DNA of 64,000 bases, taken from contig NZ_AUHZ01000011.1 of the NCBI RefSeq assembly GCF_000423445.1, positions 39,084-103,083 of the forward strand. Direction: 5' to 3'. Of this stretch, positions 16,146 to 25,057 are shown in pieces (position 1 is the stretch's first letter; every line of letters begins with the position of its first letter). The translations under genes were made by a program, and so were the position numbers. The stretch comes from Acidipropionibacterium thoenii DSM 20276 (lineage in GTDB: Bacteria > Actinomycetota > Actinomycetes > Propionibacteriales > Propionibacteriaceae). The notes below the pieces were generated by a model. The model saw only the letters and a program-made list of their open reading frames with translations, had not been told where the DNA came from and searched no databases.

Positions 16146-17609
16146 GTGAGCAGACTGGAGGACCGGAGCACCACCGAGTCCGGCGAAAGCCGAGACGAGG
16201 ACAGTGGTGAGGCTCCCGACTCGGCAATTGACACCGCCCGAGAGGCGGAGCAGGAGACCGCCGAGGAGTCCGAGACAGCTGCCGGCCCGAAGCACTTCGC
16301 CCGGATCCACGGGATGCTGGCCCGCCACGAGTTCCTCACCTCGGTGATGAAGGTGATGAGCGGTACCGGCATCGCCCAGCTCATCGCGATGGTGGCCACG
16401 CTCTACGTCACCCACCGCGTCCCGCCGGCCGAGTGGGGTACCTACGCGGCGATCATGGCGGTGGCCCAGTTCGTGGTCCCGGTGGCGGCGTTGCGCTACG
16501 ACATGGCCATCGTGCTGCCCCGTGATGACGGCGAGGCCAAGCGCATCTTCCGGCTGGCGACCCTCATCAACGCGACCGTGTCGGTAGTCGCGATGATCGT
16601 GATGGTCCCGGTTGGCGGGATGCTGGCCGATGCCCTGGGTGCGCCGCAGGCCCGCTGGTGGATGCTGGCCGTCGGCCCGATCATCTTCACCTTCGCCGAG
16701 CTGGCAGTCGTCAACTACTGGGCCAACCGCCGCAAGCGGTTCGGGGTGATCGGTACCAACGCGGTCTGGAACCAGTCGGTGACCGCCGGCGGCCGGATCG
16801 TGGCGGCTTTCGCCGGGTTGGGCGGGTTCGGTCAGCTGGCGGCCACCCTGTTCGGGGAGATCGCCGCCCTCGGCAACTTCTGGAAGAGGCTCGGCCAGGA
16901 CCTGCGCTCGATCCCGGAGTCCGACACCCCGCTGCGGCTGTTGCTGCGCAAGTACATCAAGATGCCATTGCTGACTGCCCCGAATGCCATCGTCGACTCA
17001 CTGCGTCTGCAGGGCATCAACCTGTCGATCGGGTTGTACTTCTCCAGAGCCACCCTGGGTACCTTCAACATGGCCTGGGCGCTGATGCAGGTGCCTGCCT
17101 CGGTGATCAACACGGCGTTGTCCCAGGTGTTCTTCCAGCGGCTGTCGGTCACCGACGCCGGTCGGATGTACAAGAGCGTGAAGTCCTCGGTGTTCCGTTC
17201 CGCGCTGCTGGGGGTCATTCCCTTCGCCGCTCTCTACTTCCTCATCCCGCCGGTCCTGCCGCGGTTGATGGGCTCGCAGTATGCGATCTCGGCGCAGATC
17301 GCGGTGGCACTGGTGCCCTGGCTGTACTTCAACTTCATCACCTCGCCGATCTCGATGATGTTCATCGTGACCCGCAACAACGGCGTCGCGCTGGCTTTCG
17401 CGATCGTCTACGCGGCGGTGCCGCTGGGCTATCTGGCACTCTTCCACCACGAGATCGTCCAGACCATCTACGTGATGTCGATCGTGATGGCCGGACTCCT
17501 GGCCATCTACATCGTGCTGGCTCTGATCGTCGCCAAGCGGTTCGACGCCAGGTACCAGAGGGGAGACGCGGTTCCTGCCGGGTCGGCCGTCGAGGCCCCG
17601 CGGGACTGA
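16146..17609 (+). CDS. MOP-superfamily polysaccharide flippase-like membrane protein
   Basis: About 487 residues. The first 65 or so are acidic and disordered (TTESGESRDEDSGEAPDSA). They are followed by 12-14 hydrophobic segments typical of Wzx/MATE/MurJ-like exporters, starting at SVMKVMSGTGIAQLIAMVAT. The MOP feature GTYAAIMAVAQFVVPVAALRYD (located about residues 99-120) matches the lipopolysaccharide flippase type with a conserved RYD. It probably flips a lipid-linked glycan. No glycosyltransferases adjoin it; it sits between tadA and tRNA-Ser(CGA). The start is ambiguous among an ATG at 16095 and GTGs at 16137 and 16146; I chose the last because the acidic region begins there. Confidence 0.82.
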   Translation: MSRLEDRSTTESGESRDEDSGEAPDSAIDTAREAEQETAEESETAAGPKHFARIHGMLARHEFLTSVMKVMSGTGIAQLIAMVATLYVTHRVPPAEWGTYAAIMAVAQFVVPVAALRYDMAIVLPRDDGEAKRIFRLATLINATVSVVAMIVMVPVGGMLADALGAPQARWWMLAVGPIIFTFAELAVVNYWANRRKRFGVIGTNAVWNQSVTAGGRIVAAFAGLGGFGQLAATLFGEIAALGNFWKRLGQDLRSIPESDTPLRLLLRKYIKMPLLTAPNAIVDSLRLQGINLSIGLYFSRATLGTFNMAWALMQVPASVINTALSQVFFQRLSVTDAGRMYKSVKSSVFRSALLGVIPFAALYFLIPPVLPRLMGSQYAISAQIAVALVPWLYFNFITSPISMMFIVTRNNGVALAFAIVYAAVPLGYLALFHHEIVQTIYVMSIVMAGLLAIYIVLALIVAKRFDARYQRGDAVPAGSAVEAPRD

Positions 17610-17686
17610 CGCCACCAGGTGCCGGATGGTGTGCGCCGACCGCTCCGGGAGGCCGTCTGGCGGGCCGTCGTGGCCGCCGAGAGATT

Positions 17687-17715
17687 TTGCCCGAGCTCCG
17701 GCGGTCAGCTATGTT
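17687..17715 (+). promoter_or_regulatory. Promoter of tRNA-Ser(CGA)
   Basis: TTGCCC (17687-17692) and TATGTT (17710-17715) are spaced by 17 nt and lie 7 nt before the tRNA 5' end, so transcription would start at or very near the mature 5' end. Confidence 0.6.
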
Positions 17716-17722
17716 GTCTGAC

Positions 17723-17810
17723 GGTGACGTGTCTGAGCGGCCGAAAGTGCTCGCCTCGAAAGCGAGTGTAGCGAGAGCTACCGAGGGTTCAAATCCCTCC
17801 GTCACCGCCA
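17723..17810 (+). tRNA. tRNA-Ser (anticodon CGA)
   Basis: An 88-nt type II tRNA with acceptor arms GGTGACG and CGTCACC, anticodon stem GCTCGC with loop carrying CGA, a long variable arm, T loop TTCAAAT and encoded CCA. Confidence 0.97.
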
Positions 17811-17818
17811 TCTGACAG

Positions 17819-17855
17819 CAGCCCCTGACTAGGTCAAATACCTAGTCAGGGGCTG
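17819..17855. terminator. Terminator after tRNA-Ser(CGA)
   Basis: A perfect 16-bp stem beginning CAGCCCCTGACTAGGT closes a 5-nt CAAAT loop and is followed by TTCTC, 8 bp after the tRNA. It is a strong intrinsic terminator. Confidence 0.85.
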
Positions 17856-17955
17856 TTCTCCGGACAGCTGCCGGGCTCTTGGGGATGACCCGGCAGGTGC
17901 CGATCACCAGTCCATCCGGCCAGTCCTGCGCCACCCTTCTGGGGGCCGGTTCAGC

Positions 17956-19476
17956 TCAGCTCGGCAGGGGAAGGTGGTGGCGCACCACCAGGTCGGCGCC
18001 GTCGGGCAGCCCGTCGAGCTCGGCGTCGAGCGGTTCGACGGCAATGCGCTGAACCGGCTGTCGGTCGACGTCGGACAGCTCGATGCGGACCTGGAGGTCC
18101 CGGTCCCGGCAGGGCAGCCGCCACACCAGCTGTGAGGCCGAGGTGCACCACAGCAGCCGGGAGGCCAGTGGCGGGACCTCCTCGACCAGGCCTCCGGCCC
18201 CCGCCACGGCGTCTCGGAACTGGGACCGCCGGATGTCGGCGGGGATGTCGTAGAAGACATTGGCGCTCAGCATGTCGGCGATCTTGAGGTGATTGCCGCC
18301 GGTCAGCAGCATGGCGTCGATCCGGCGGGCCGCCTGATAGGTCGCCGGCCACATCCGGATGCGGCGGGCCGGAACATCCAGACGCCGCAGCACGGCGTCC
18401 AGCAGATCGGCGGCCCGGCTGGCGACCGGCTGGCCGTCGGCGGTGGCGTAGGCGACCACTCCGATTCCCGAATCGAGGTGCCAGCGCATGTTGGCGGCAT
18501 ACCCGGGCAGCCCCCCGGAGTGCTGGGCGATCGGCCCGAAGCGTGAGTCGTGCTCGATCACCAGGCCCAGGCCGTAGCCGACGGCGTCATTGCGGCCCGG
18601 GATCCAGCGGTTGCCGATGGAGGGGATGACGGTGTGGATCCGCTGCATGCGGGCCCTGGAGGAGCCCGACAGCACGCTGACCCGCGGTTCGCCGTCCTGG
18701 CCTCCGCCGAAACCGGCCATCTCGAAGGGTTCGGACAGCCAGCCCGACCAGCGGGCGATGTTGTCGACGGTGGAGAACAGCGCACCGATCGGGGCGGTGG
18801 CCCCCGACTCCGACATCTCCCTCTCGATCCAGTTGCGGCCCTTGTCGAAGGTGGTGAAGCCGCGGGCCAGGCTGAACCGGTCGTCGTAGTCCCCGGCCCG
18901 GTAGCGGGTGTCGTCGAGGCCCAGCGGGTGCAGCAGCTCGCGCTTGAGGAAGCTCTCGTAGTGCTCGCTGGTGATGACCTCCAGGATCATCGATGCGATC
19001 GTGAAGGCGATGTTGGAGTACTGATATGCCTGACCCGGCGGCTCACTGAAGTGCAGCCCGCGTTGCAGCAGGCTGACGAACTCGCCGCGGGGGATGTCGA
19101 GATTGCGATCGGACCAGGCGTTGTCCTCGGGCAGCCCGGAGCAGTTGGAGATGATCATCTTCACCGTCACCACCTCCCCCGACAGGTTGCGGAAGGAGGG
19201 GATGTACTGGCCCACCGGAGTGTCGAGATCCAGCTCCCCGCGCTCGACCAGGAGCAGCAGGCAGGCCACCAGGAAGCTCTTGGACATCGAGGCGATCCGG
19301 AAGACGTCGGAGCGGGCCGGGGCCGTGAAGCCGTCCAGGCTGGTGGCGCAGTAGGCGATGACTCCGCTGCGGTCGAAGACCGCGGCGGCCCAGGTCGGAG
19401 CCTGCAACTTCCAACCCGGGACTGCCTCGTCGACCATCGCCGTGACAGTCGCCGGATCGATCCCCTCGCTCGTCAT
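17956..19476 (-). CDS. Beta-lactamase-fold (class C/PBP4*-like) serine hydrolase
   Basis: A 506-residue protein of the beta-lactamase/esterase superfamily. The nucleophile motif is S63-M-S-K66 in FRIASMSKSF, the second motif is Y153-S-N155, and the third is HSGG near 317. The N-terminal 370 residues form this domain. The C-terminal about 130 residues form an extra beta-rich region (QLVWRLPCRDRDLQVRIELSD), as in class C-like D-aminopeptidases and esterases. No signal peptide is seen, so it is probably cytoplasmic and not a resistance enzyme. Possible activities are peptidase, esterase or transacylase; the sequence does not settle this. The ATG at 19476 has GAGAGGTG at good spacing. Confidence 0.85.
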   Translation of the reverse strand: MTSEGIDPATVTAMVDEAVPGWKLQAPTWAAAVFDRSGVIAYCATSLDGFTAPARSDVFRIASMSKSFLVACLLLLVERGELDLDTPVGQYIPSFRNLSGEVVTVKMIISNCSGLPEDNAWSDRNLDIPRGEFVSLLQRGLHFSEPPGQAYQYSNIAFTIASMILEVITSEHYESFLKRELLHPLGLDDTRYRAGDYDDRFSLARGFTTFDKGRNWIEREMSESGATAPIGALFSTVDNIARWSGWLSEPFEMAGFGGGQDGEPRVSVLSGSSRARMQRIHTVIPSIGNRWIPGRNDAVGYGLGLVIEHDSRFGPIAQHSGGLPGYAANMRWHLDSGIGVVAYATADGQPVASRAADLLDAVLRRLDVPARRIRMWPATYQAARRIDAMLLTGGNHLKIADMLSANVFYDIPADIRRSQFRDAVAGAGGLVEEVPPLASRLLWCTSASQLVWRLPCRDRDLQVRIELSDVDRQPVQRIAVEPLDAELDGLPDGADLVVRHHLPLPS

Positions 19477-19741
19477 GTTCACCTCTCCGGTACCCCTCGC
19501 GGAGGCCGTCCTGGCCATCCCACAGCCCGAAGATAGCCCCACGAATGGGCCCGACAGCCCCAGAAAGGGGTCTGGAAACACAGCGGTTACGCGATTGTCC
19601 AGACCGCGTTGCGTTGGGGACCATCCGCCGCCCGGATCTGTCCTCCCCGAGGCTGCGATCCGGACCACCAGCCAGCGGCCGAGCCCCCGCGCAGCTGTCC
19701 GCGAGTCAGGCATGACAAGGCCTCGGTGGCACAATGACCCT

Positions 19742-21250
19742 GTGCCGATCTTCGACCTCGACCTGCTGATCGGGGCGGCAGTTGCTCTGCTGGCGGCCTT
19801 CGCGGCGCGAATCAGCTCGCGCCTGGGACTGCCCGCATTGCTGCTGTTCCTGCTGGTCGGCATGATGTTGGGGCCGCTGGGATTCGGTATCCAGTTCAAT
19901 GACGCCGCGCTGGCCCACGGCCTGGGCTTCGCAGCCCTGGTGCTCATCCTGGCCGAGGGTGGCCTGAGCACGAAGTGGACCTCCATCAGACCGGCCCTAC
20001 CGGTCGCCGGACTGCTGGCCACTGTCGGTATCGGCGTCTCGATCGGCCTGATGGCGCTGTTCGGACACCTGGTCATCGGACTGCCATGGAATGTCGCCAT
20101 CCTGCTGGGGGCTGTCACCGCGCCGACCGACTCGGCCGCCGTCTTCTCGGTGCTGCGAGGGGTGCCGGTGCCCTCCAGGGTGCGGTCGGCACTTGAGGCC
20201 GAGTCGGGCCTCAACGACGCCCCGACGGTGCTCGTGGTCATCGCGATGACCGAGATGATCGCCGGCCACCCGCCGCACGGCGGTATCCCGGGCCTGATCG
20301 GCTCCATCGTCTTCGAATGGGCCGGGGGCATCCTCCTGGGTGTTGCTGTCGGCCTGGTCGCGGTGCGGGTCACCAGGCGGGCGAGTCTTCCCTCCTCGGG
20401 TCTCTACGCCCTGGCGGCACTGTCGTGGGGGGTGCTGGCCTATGGACTGGGGGTGTGGCTCGGGGTCTCCGGTTTCGCCGCGGTCTACGTGGCCTCGGTG
20501 GTGGTCGGCAACGGCGATCTGCCCTACCGCCATGCCACTGAGTCGTTCTCCGAGGGGGTCGGATGGATGGCCCAGATCGGTCTGTTCGTGATGCTGGGCC
20601 TGCTGGCCAATCTGGAACGACTCAGCTGGGCCGAGGTGATCCAGGGCACGGTGGCCGGGTTGTTCCTCACCTTCGTGGCTCGCTCGGTCTCAGTGGCGGT
20701 CTGCGCGACGCCGTTCAGGATTCCCTGGCGGCATCAGGCCTTCCTGTCGTGGGCCGGGCTTCGAGGAGCGGTCCCGATCATCCTGGCGACCATCCCGATG
20801 GCCGCACGTATCGATGAGGCCCAGCATGTCTTCGACATCGTGCTGGTCTTCGTGGTCGTCTTCACCAGCCTCCAGGGCCCGACCCTGCCGTGGGTGGGAC
20901 GCAAGCTCGGCCTGGTTGACCCGGATGCCGCCAAGGACGTCGACATCGAGGTGGCACCCCTCGATCAGATCGACGCCGTGCTGCTGCAGGTCCATGTGCC
21001 CGACGACTCCCTGCTGGTGGGGGTGACGGTGCGCGAGCTGCGGCTGCCCCACAATGCCTTCATATCGCTGATCATCCGACGTGAGCAGTCCTTCGTCCCC
21101 CGGGCCTCGACCTCGTTGTCACAAGGAGACGAGCTGTTACTGGTGACTCCGGAGAAGGACCGGCGTCAGGTCCAGGAGAGGCTCACCGAGATCGGTCGCG
21201 GCGGCCGGCTGGCCCGTTGGCACGGGCTGCGGGTCACCACCGAGGAGTGA
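19742..21250 (+). CDS. CPA1-type potassium/proton (or sodium/proton) antiporter with TrkA-C domain
   Basis: A 502-residue membrane protein. Twelve or so hydrophobic segments run to about residue 390 and include the ion-site region APTDSAAVFSVL and the family motif ESGLNDAPTVLVV (aspartate for ion binding). The cytoplasmic C-terminus (about 415-485) holds a TrkA-C fold, VHVPDDSLLVGVTVRELRLP, as in CvrA/NhaP2, which extrudes K+ in exchange for H+ and responds to nucleotides. The GTG at 19742 lacks a clear Shine-Dalgarno and may be leaderless. It is divergent from the serine hydrolase and converges, 13 bp apart, on the LytR_C gene. Confidence 0.9.
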   Translation: MPIFDLDLLIGAAVALLAAFAARISSRLGLPALLLFLLVGMMLGPLGFGIQFNDAALAHGLGFAALVLILAEGGLSTKWTSIRPALPVAGLLATVGIGVSIGLMALFGHLVIGLPWNVAILLGAVTAPTDSAAVFSVLRGVPVPSRVRSALEAESGLNDAPTVLVVIAMTEMIAGHPPHGGIPGLIGSIVFEWAGGILLGVAVGLVAVRVTRRASLPSSGLYALAALSWGVLAYGLGVWLGVSGFAAVYVASVVVGNGDLPYRHATESFSEGVGWMAQIGLFVMLGLLANLERLSWAEVIQGTVAGLFLTFVARSVSVAVCATPFRIPWRHQAFLSWAGLRGAVPIILATIPMAARIDEAQHVFDIVLVFVVVFTSLQGPTLPWVGRKLGLVDPDAAKDVDIEVAPLDQIDAVLLQVHVPDDSLLVGVTVRELRLPHNAFISLIIRREQSFVPRASTSLSQGDELLLVTPEKDRRQVQERLTEIGRGGRLARWHGLRVTTEE

Positions 21251-21263
21251 ACCGGCCCCGGCG

Positions 21264-21845
21264 TCAGGAATTCGACGACCCGCTGGCCGCCGGGGTGGCC
21301 TGAGTCGACGACCCGGGGGTCGGGGTCGGACTGGCGCTGGGAGCCGGCAGACAGACCGCGCCGTTGACCGCGATCGAGGTGGGGGCCTTGGCGTTGAAGC
21401 CCTCGTAGCTGGTGCCGACCTTGACGGTCACCGAGTGGTCCACCTTCGCGGTGTCCACCTGGATGACCGCCTTCTGGAAGAAGCCGGCGACGAGCTTGAC
21501 CTCGGGGGAGTCCTTGGCGGCGCCGACGATGACGGTCTGCTTGACCCGGTCATCGGTGTTGCCGGTCGCGGTGACATTGAACCCCTTGGCTGTCAGCTGC
21601 TTTCCGACGTCACTGGCCAGTCGGCGGGTGTAGCCGCCATTGACGACGTTGACACTGACAGATTTCGTGGTGAGGTTCTTGCCGACATCGGTGGGCACGC
21701 AGGGCGGGATCACGTCGCCGGGCATGGGCGCCGTGAGCCCCTTCCACCCGAAGCCGAGGGCCAGAGCGATCAGCGCCAGCAGGAACAGCAAGGTGATGGG
21801 GGTGGCGGCGATTCGCAGGTAGCGGCGGGTGGATTCTGAGGTCAT
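21264..21845 (-). CDS. Membrane-anchored LytR C-terminal (LytR_C) domain protein
   Basis: A 193-residue type II membrane protein: a short cytoplasmic N-terminus, one hydrophobic helix (about 11-34) and an extracytoplasmic LytR_C domain (about 55-165) with SVSVNVVNGGYTRRLASDVGKQL. The C-terminus is a short Ser/Thr/Pro-rich tail (about 168-193). LytR_C domains accompany LCP cell-wall ligases but have no known catalytic role alone. The ATG at 21845 overlaps no neighbour; the VapB-annotated gene upstream on the same strand ends 12 bp before. They are probably co-transcribed. Confidence 0.85.
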   Translation of the reverse strand: MTSESTRRYLRIAATPITLLFLLALIALALGFGWKGLTAPMPGDVIPPCVPTDVGKNLTTKSVSVNVVNGGYTRRLASDVGKQLTAKGFNVTATGNTDDRVKQTVIVGAAKDSPEVKLVAGFFQKAVIQVDTAKVDHSVTVKVGTSYEGFNAKAPTSIAVNGAVCLPAPSASPTPTPGSSTQATPAASGSSNS

Positions 21846-21857
21846 TGCGGTCCCGTG

Positions 21858-22151
21858 TCAGCGCAGCTCGAGGACCCGGGCGTGGACGGTCTGGCGCTGC
21901 TGGAGGGCCGCTCGCAGGGCTCGGTGCAGACCGTCCTCCAGGTACAACTCGCCACGCCATGACACCACATGAGCGAAGAGGTCACCGTAGAAGGTGGAGT
22001 CGTCCTCGAGCAGGCTGCCGAGGTCCAGGTTGCTCTTCGTGGTGACGAGCTGGTCGAGACGCACCTGGACAGGTGGAATCTCCGACCATTGCTTCTGCAC
22101 GTACCCGTGGTCGGGGTAAGGGCGGGAATCGCCGACTCGTTTGAAGATCAC
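21858..22151 (-). CDS. Small conserved actinobacterial protein annotated as VapB-family antitoxin in databases
   Basis: A 97-residue protein beginning with GTG (22149-22151) behind AGGAT. Proteins with this start (MIFKRVGDSRPYPDHG) and the stretch EDDSTFYGDLFAHVVSWRGELYLEDGLHRALRAAL (located about residues 48-82) are conserved in Actinobacteria and often carry a VapB antitoxin label. The YLEDGLHRALRAAL segment recalls ParB-like nuclease or DNA-contact motifs, not a ribbon-helix-helix antitoxin. No VapC-type PIN-domain toxin is next to it, so the toxin-antitoxin label looks doubtful here. It is upstream of the LytR_C gene on the same strand, 12 bp away. Confidence 0.75.
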   Translation of the reverse strand: MIFKRVGDSRPYPDHGYVQKQWSEIPPVQVRLDQLVTTKSNLDLGSLLEDDSTFYGDLFAHVVSWRGELYLEDGLHRALRAALQQRQTVHARVLELR

Positions 22152-22317
22152 GCAGCGATCCTACCGGGTGGCGGGACAGACCACCGGAGTGTGCGCGCAG
22201 GTTCGGCCGGGCGAGCAGCCTCGGTGTCCATCCCGTCGCGGCTGCGGATCCGGACAGGTCGTCAGGCGTAGCGTTGTCGCGCGCACCGGGACCGGCCGGG
22301 CACCAGGAAGGATGACG

Positions 22318-23478
22318 ATGACCCAGTTCGACTTCGACAGTCCCACCGCCGACTGGCTCCGCGCTCGCGGAACCGGTCGCTGGCATGACGTGACCGAGGA
22401 CGTCATCCCGTTGTGGGTGGCGGAGATGGATTTCCCGGTGGCCCCTCCGGTGCAGGCCGCGATTCTCGACGTCGTCACCAGGCAGGCCTACGGCTACCCC
22501 CGCGACAACGGCCTCAAGGAGGCCTGGGCGGACTGGGCCGGGCGGTACGAGGGGCTGAGCGTCGACCCGCGCAAGGTCGCCATGCTGCCCGACGTGCTCA
22601 CCGGTGTCCGGCTGGCCATCCGGACCTACTCTCCCGACGGCTCCCCGGTGGTGCTGCCCTCCCCGGCCTACATGCCGTTCTGGGAGGTGCCAGGTCTGGA
22701 GCACCGCGAGATCATCACGGTCCCGATGATCACCGGAGCCGACGGCCTGGGCACCCTGGACATGGACGGGATCGAGGCGGCCTTCGCCAAGGGCGCACGA
22801 TCCATCATCCTGTGCCAGCCCTACAACCCGCTCGGCAGGGTCTTCACCGCCCAGGAGCTGGCGCCGCTGGCCGAACTGGCCGATAAGTACGACGCCTTCG
22901 TCATCGCCGACGAGATCCACGGACCGTTGGTCCCCGAGGGCCGCACGGTGCCCTTCGCCACGGTCTCCGAACTGGCTGCGGCCCGATCGGTGAACATCAG
23001 CTCGGCCTCCAAGTCGTGGAACCTGGCCGGTCTCAAGACGGCCTTCATCACCTTCTTCACCGACCAGAACCGAGCGGCCTGGCTCAAGGGGGTGCACGAG
23101 CTGGAGACCGAGGGGGCCACCACGGTCGGGATGGCTGCCAACCTGGCGGCCTTCACCTCCGGCCAGCCGTGGCTCGATGAGGCCAATGCCTATATCCACG
23201 CCAATGCGCTGTGGCTTCACGACGAGCTGGCCCGCCAGCTGCCGCAGGTGCACTTCGCCGTGCCCCAGGGCACCTACCTGGGCTGGCTGGACCTGCATGA
23301 CGCCGGACTGCCCGACCATGCCGGCAGGTGGCTGCTCGAGCACGCCAGGATCCGCCTCAACGACGGGCCCACCTTCGGGCCGGGCGGGGCCGGACATGCC
23401 CGGATCAACCTGGCCACCCCGCGGCCGCTGCTGATCGAGGCCACCGGACGGATGATCGAGGCGATCAACCACCGCTGA
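22318..23478 (+). CDS. PatB/MalY-type PLP-dependent C-S lyase or aminotransferase
   Basis: A 386-residue fold-type I PLP enzyme of the MalY/PatB group, which cleaves cystathionine or related S-conjugates (beta-lyase) and may also transaminate. The characteristic start is DWLRARGTGRWHDV...LPLWVAEMDF-like, here IPLWVAEMDFPVAPPV. PLP contacts include CQPYNPLGRVFT (Asn/Pro), the Asp of VIADEIHGPLV, and the Schiff-base Lys in SSASKSWNLAGLKTAF near 228-243. C-terminal Arg for substrate carboxylate is in GHARINLATPRPL. The ATG at 22318 has AGGAAGG at 6-7 nt; a second ATG two codons earlier lies too close to it. Confidence 0.9.
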   Translation: MTQFDFDSPTADWLRARGTGRWHDVTEDVIPLWVAEMDFPVAPPVQAAILDVVTRQAYGYPRDNGLKEAWADWAGRYEGLSVDPRKVAMLPDVLTGVRLAIRTYSPDGSPVVLPSPAYMPFWEVPGLEHREIITVPMITGADGLGTLDMDGIEAAFAKGARSIILCQPYNPLGRVFTAQELAPLAELADKYDAFVIADEIHGPLVPEGRTVPFATVSELAAARSVNISSASKSWNLAGLKTAFITFFTDQNRAAWLKGVHELETEGATTVGMAANLAAFTSGQPWLDEANAYIHANALWLHDELARQLPQVHFAVPQGTYLGWLDLHDAGLPDHAGRWLLEHARIRLNDGPTFGPGGAGHARINLATPRPLLIEATGRMIEAINHR

Positions 23479-23605
23479 GCGCTGGGACTCGGCGGGCTTG
23501 CGGCGCGGACGCTCGACTGGTGCGCCCATCCGTGCAAGCGTGGGCGTACAAGTGGCGCGGAGTGACCGATTTCCTGCTCCGGCCCCCTGAGGAGAGGCAG
23601 CACGA

Positions 23606-24919
23606 ATGGACATCAGTGCCATGGATCCGCAGAACGTTCAGGAGCTCTTCGACACAGACGTCGTGGGACCCGACGGGGAGCAGATCGGTTCGGTCGAACA
23701 GATCTTCGCCGACGACGTGACCGGCACCCCGACCTTCATCACCGTGCGCAACGCCGACCGTGAGTGCTGCATCCCGGTCAGCGGCGCCGATCTCGGCGAG
23801 AATGCCATCACCATCCCCTTCTCCAAGGATGTCGTGGACGCTGCGCCCACCGCTCCCGATACCGAGGAACTGTCCTTGGAGCAGGAGACCTCGCTGTACC
23901 GCTACTACGGCATCCGTCCCCCGCGCAGGTCCACCGTGGGCAGGTCCGATTCCGAACAGGCCGCCTCCGAGTCCCCGGTGACGCCCAGCCACGCCCAGGC
24001 CGAGGAGCCCGATGAGCTCGACCACGAGCCCACCGAACCGGCGGCCCCGGTCCGCGATTCCACTGAGTCCGATTCCGCCGATTCTGATTCCACTGGGCCC
24101 GATTCAACCGGGGCCGACCCCATCGAGCTCGACCCCACCGTGCCCGACGCCACCGACCTCGACTCCGCCGGCTCCGAGGTCACCGAGCCGGCCGGACCTG
24201 CCGATCTGGAGCTTCCCGAGCAGACCGAGGCCGAACCCTGGGATGCCAACGAGTTCCGGTCCATCGCCGATGTCGAGGAGTCCCAGGACCCGGCCGCTCC
24301 CGAGCCGACAGCCGACGACGTCGCGGCCGAGGAGGCCGCGGTCCTCGGTGATGATGCCTCGGCGCTGGACGATGAGCCGTCCGAGGTCGGTGAGGCCGAC
24401 CCGCCGGTCGAGGGGCGGCTGCCGGCCGAGGTGGCCGGCACGGCAGCGGTGGCCGGAGTCGCCGGGCTCGAGGGTTCGGCGATCAGCGAGGATGCCTCTC
24501 CTGATGAGGCGTTCGCCGATCAGGGATCCCCCGAGGAGCTCGAGGACCCGCTTGCTGCGCCGATCCTCGAGGCCGAGGACGTCGCCCAGATCGATGCCGA
24601 GGAGGACTCCGAGGTCTCGGCGGAGCAGCTGGCCGGGGGGCTTCCCGCCGGTGCCACGCTGCGCAAGTACGTCATCACCGAGATGGTCACCGTCCAGGTG
24701 CCGGTGCGTCGGGAGGTGGTCTGCTACCAGGACGCCGACGGGGTGCTGCACGAGCTGGAGACGGTGGCGCCGCCGGCCTCGGCGACCTCGGCCGAGAGTT
24801 CCACAGATCCGGCGAACTGGTGGTCCGGCAATGACCCGGCCAGCACTGACGAGCCGGCCGGTACCGATGCTGGAGACCCGGAGGACGGGAACGCGGCGGC
24901 CGACCGCCATCAGTCCTGA
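23606..24919 (+). CDS. PRC-barrel protein with long acidic linker and YsnF/DUF2382-like C-terminus
   Basis: A 437-residue protein, probably cytoplasmic. The N-terminal PRC-barrel domain covers about residues 8-85 (VVGPDGEQIGSVEQIFADD...TPTFITVRN). Residues about 110-340 form a very acidic, Asp/Glu/Ser/Pro/Ala-rich linker with near-repeats such as DSADSDSTGPDSTGAD. Residues about 349-395 contain LRKYVITEMVTVQVPVRREV, typical of the DUF2382/YsnF stress-protein domain. PRC-barrel plus DUF2382 proteins are common in Actinobacteria with unknown molecular roles, often linked to general stress. The ATG at 23606 has GAGGAGAGG upstream. It ends at a strong terminator. Confidence 0.85.
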   Translation: MDISAMDPQNVQELFDTDVVGPDGEQIGSVEQIFADDVTGTPTFITVRNADRECCIPVSGADLGENAITIPFSKDVVDAAPTAPDTEELSLEQETSLYRYYGIRPPRRSTVGRSDSEQAASESPVTPSHAQAEEPDELDHEPTEPAAPVRDSTESDSADSDSTGPDSTGADPIELDPTVPDATDLDSAGSEVTEPAGPADLELPEQTEAEPWDANEFRSIADVEESQDPAAPEPTADDVAAEEAAVLGDDASALDDEPSEVGEADPPVEGRLPAEVAGTAAVAGVAGLEGSAISEDASPDEAFADQGSPEELEDPLAAPILEAEDVAQIDAEEDSEVSAEQLAGGLPAGATLRKYVITEMVTVQVPVRREVVCYQDADGVLHELETVAPPASATSAESSTDPANWWSGNDPASTDEPAGTDAGDPEDGNAAADRHQS

Positions 24920-24959
24920 AGCCGGAGCCGATCCGGATGCTGACCCGGACTCAGACCAC

Positions 24960-25011
24960 GGACACAGCGAGCGGGCCCACCGAGAACCCGGTGGGCCCGC
25001 TCGCTGTGTCC
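24960..25011. terminator. Very strong bidirectional terminator (22-bp stem)
   Basis: A perfect 22-bp stem beginning GGACACAGCGAGCGGGCC closes an 8-nt loop (24982-24989). It lies between convergent genes: the PRC-barrel gene ends at 24919 and the SH3/RlpA gene ends at 25058. Confidence 0.85.
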
Positions 25012-25057
25012 CGCTACCGTGCCGGCGTGATGCTGGCTCGGTGTGCGGGGATCGAGG

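Noticed and set aside
14208..16415. Long minus-strand open frame opposite the TadA-partner and tadA genes
   Set aside because: It is a shadow of high-GC codons; the plus-strand genes have strong motifs and ribosome sites.
17956..20373. An 805-residue version of the serine hydrolase
   Set aside because: The first 299 residues run opposite the antiporter gene and are Ser/Pro/Arg-rich shadow sequence; the ATG at 19476 has a good ribosome site.
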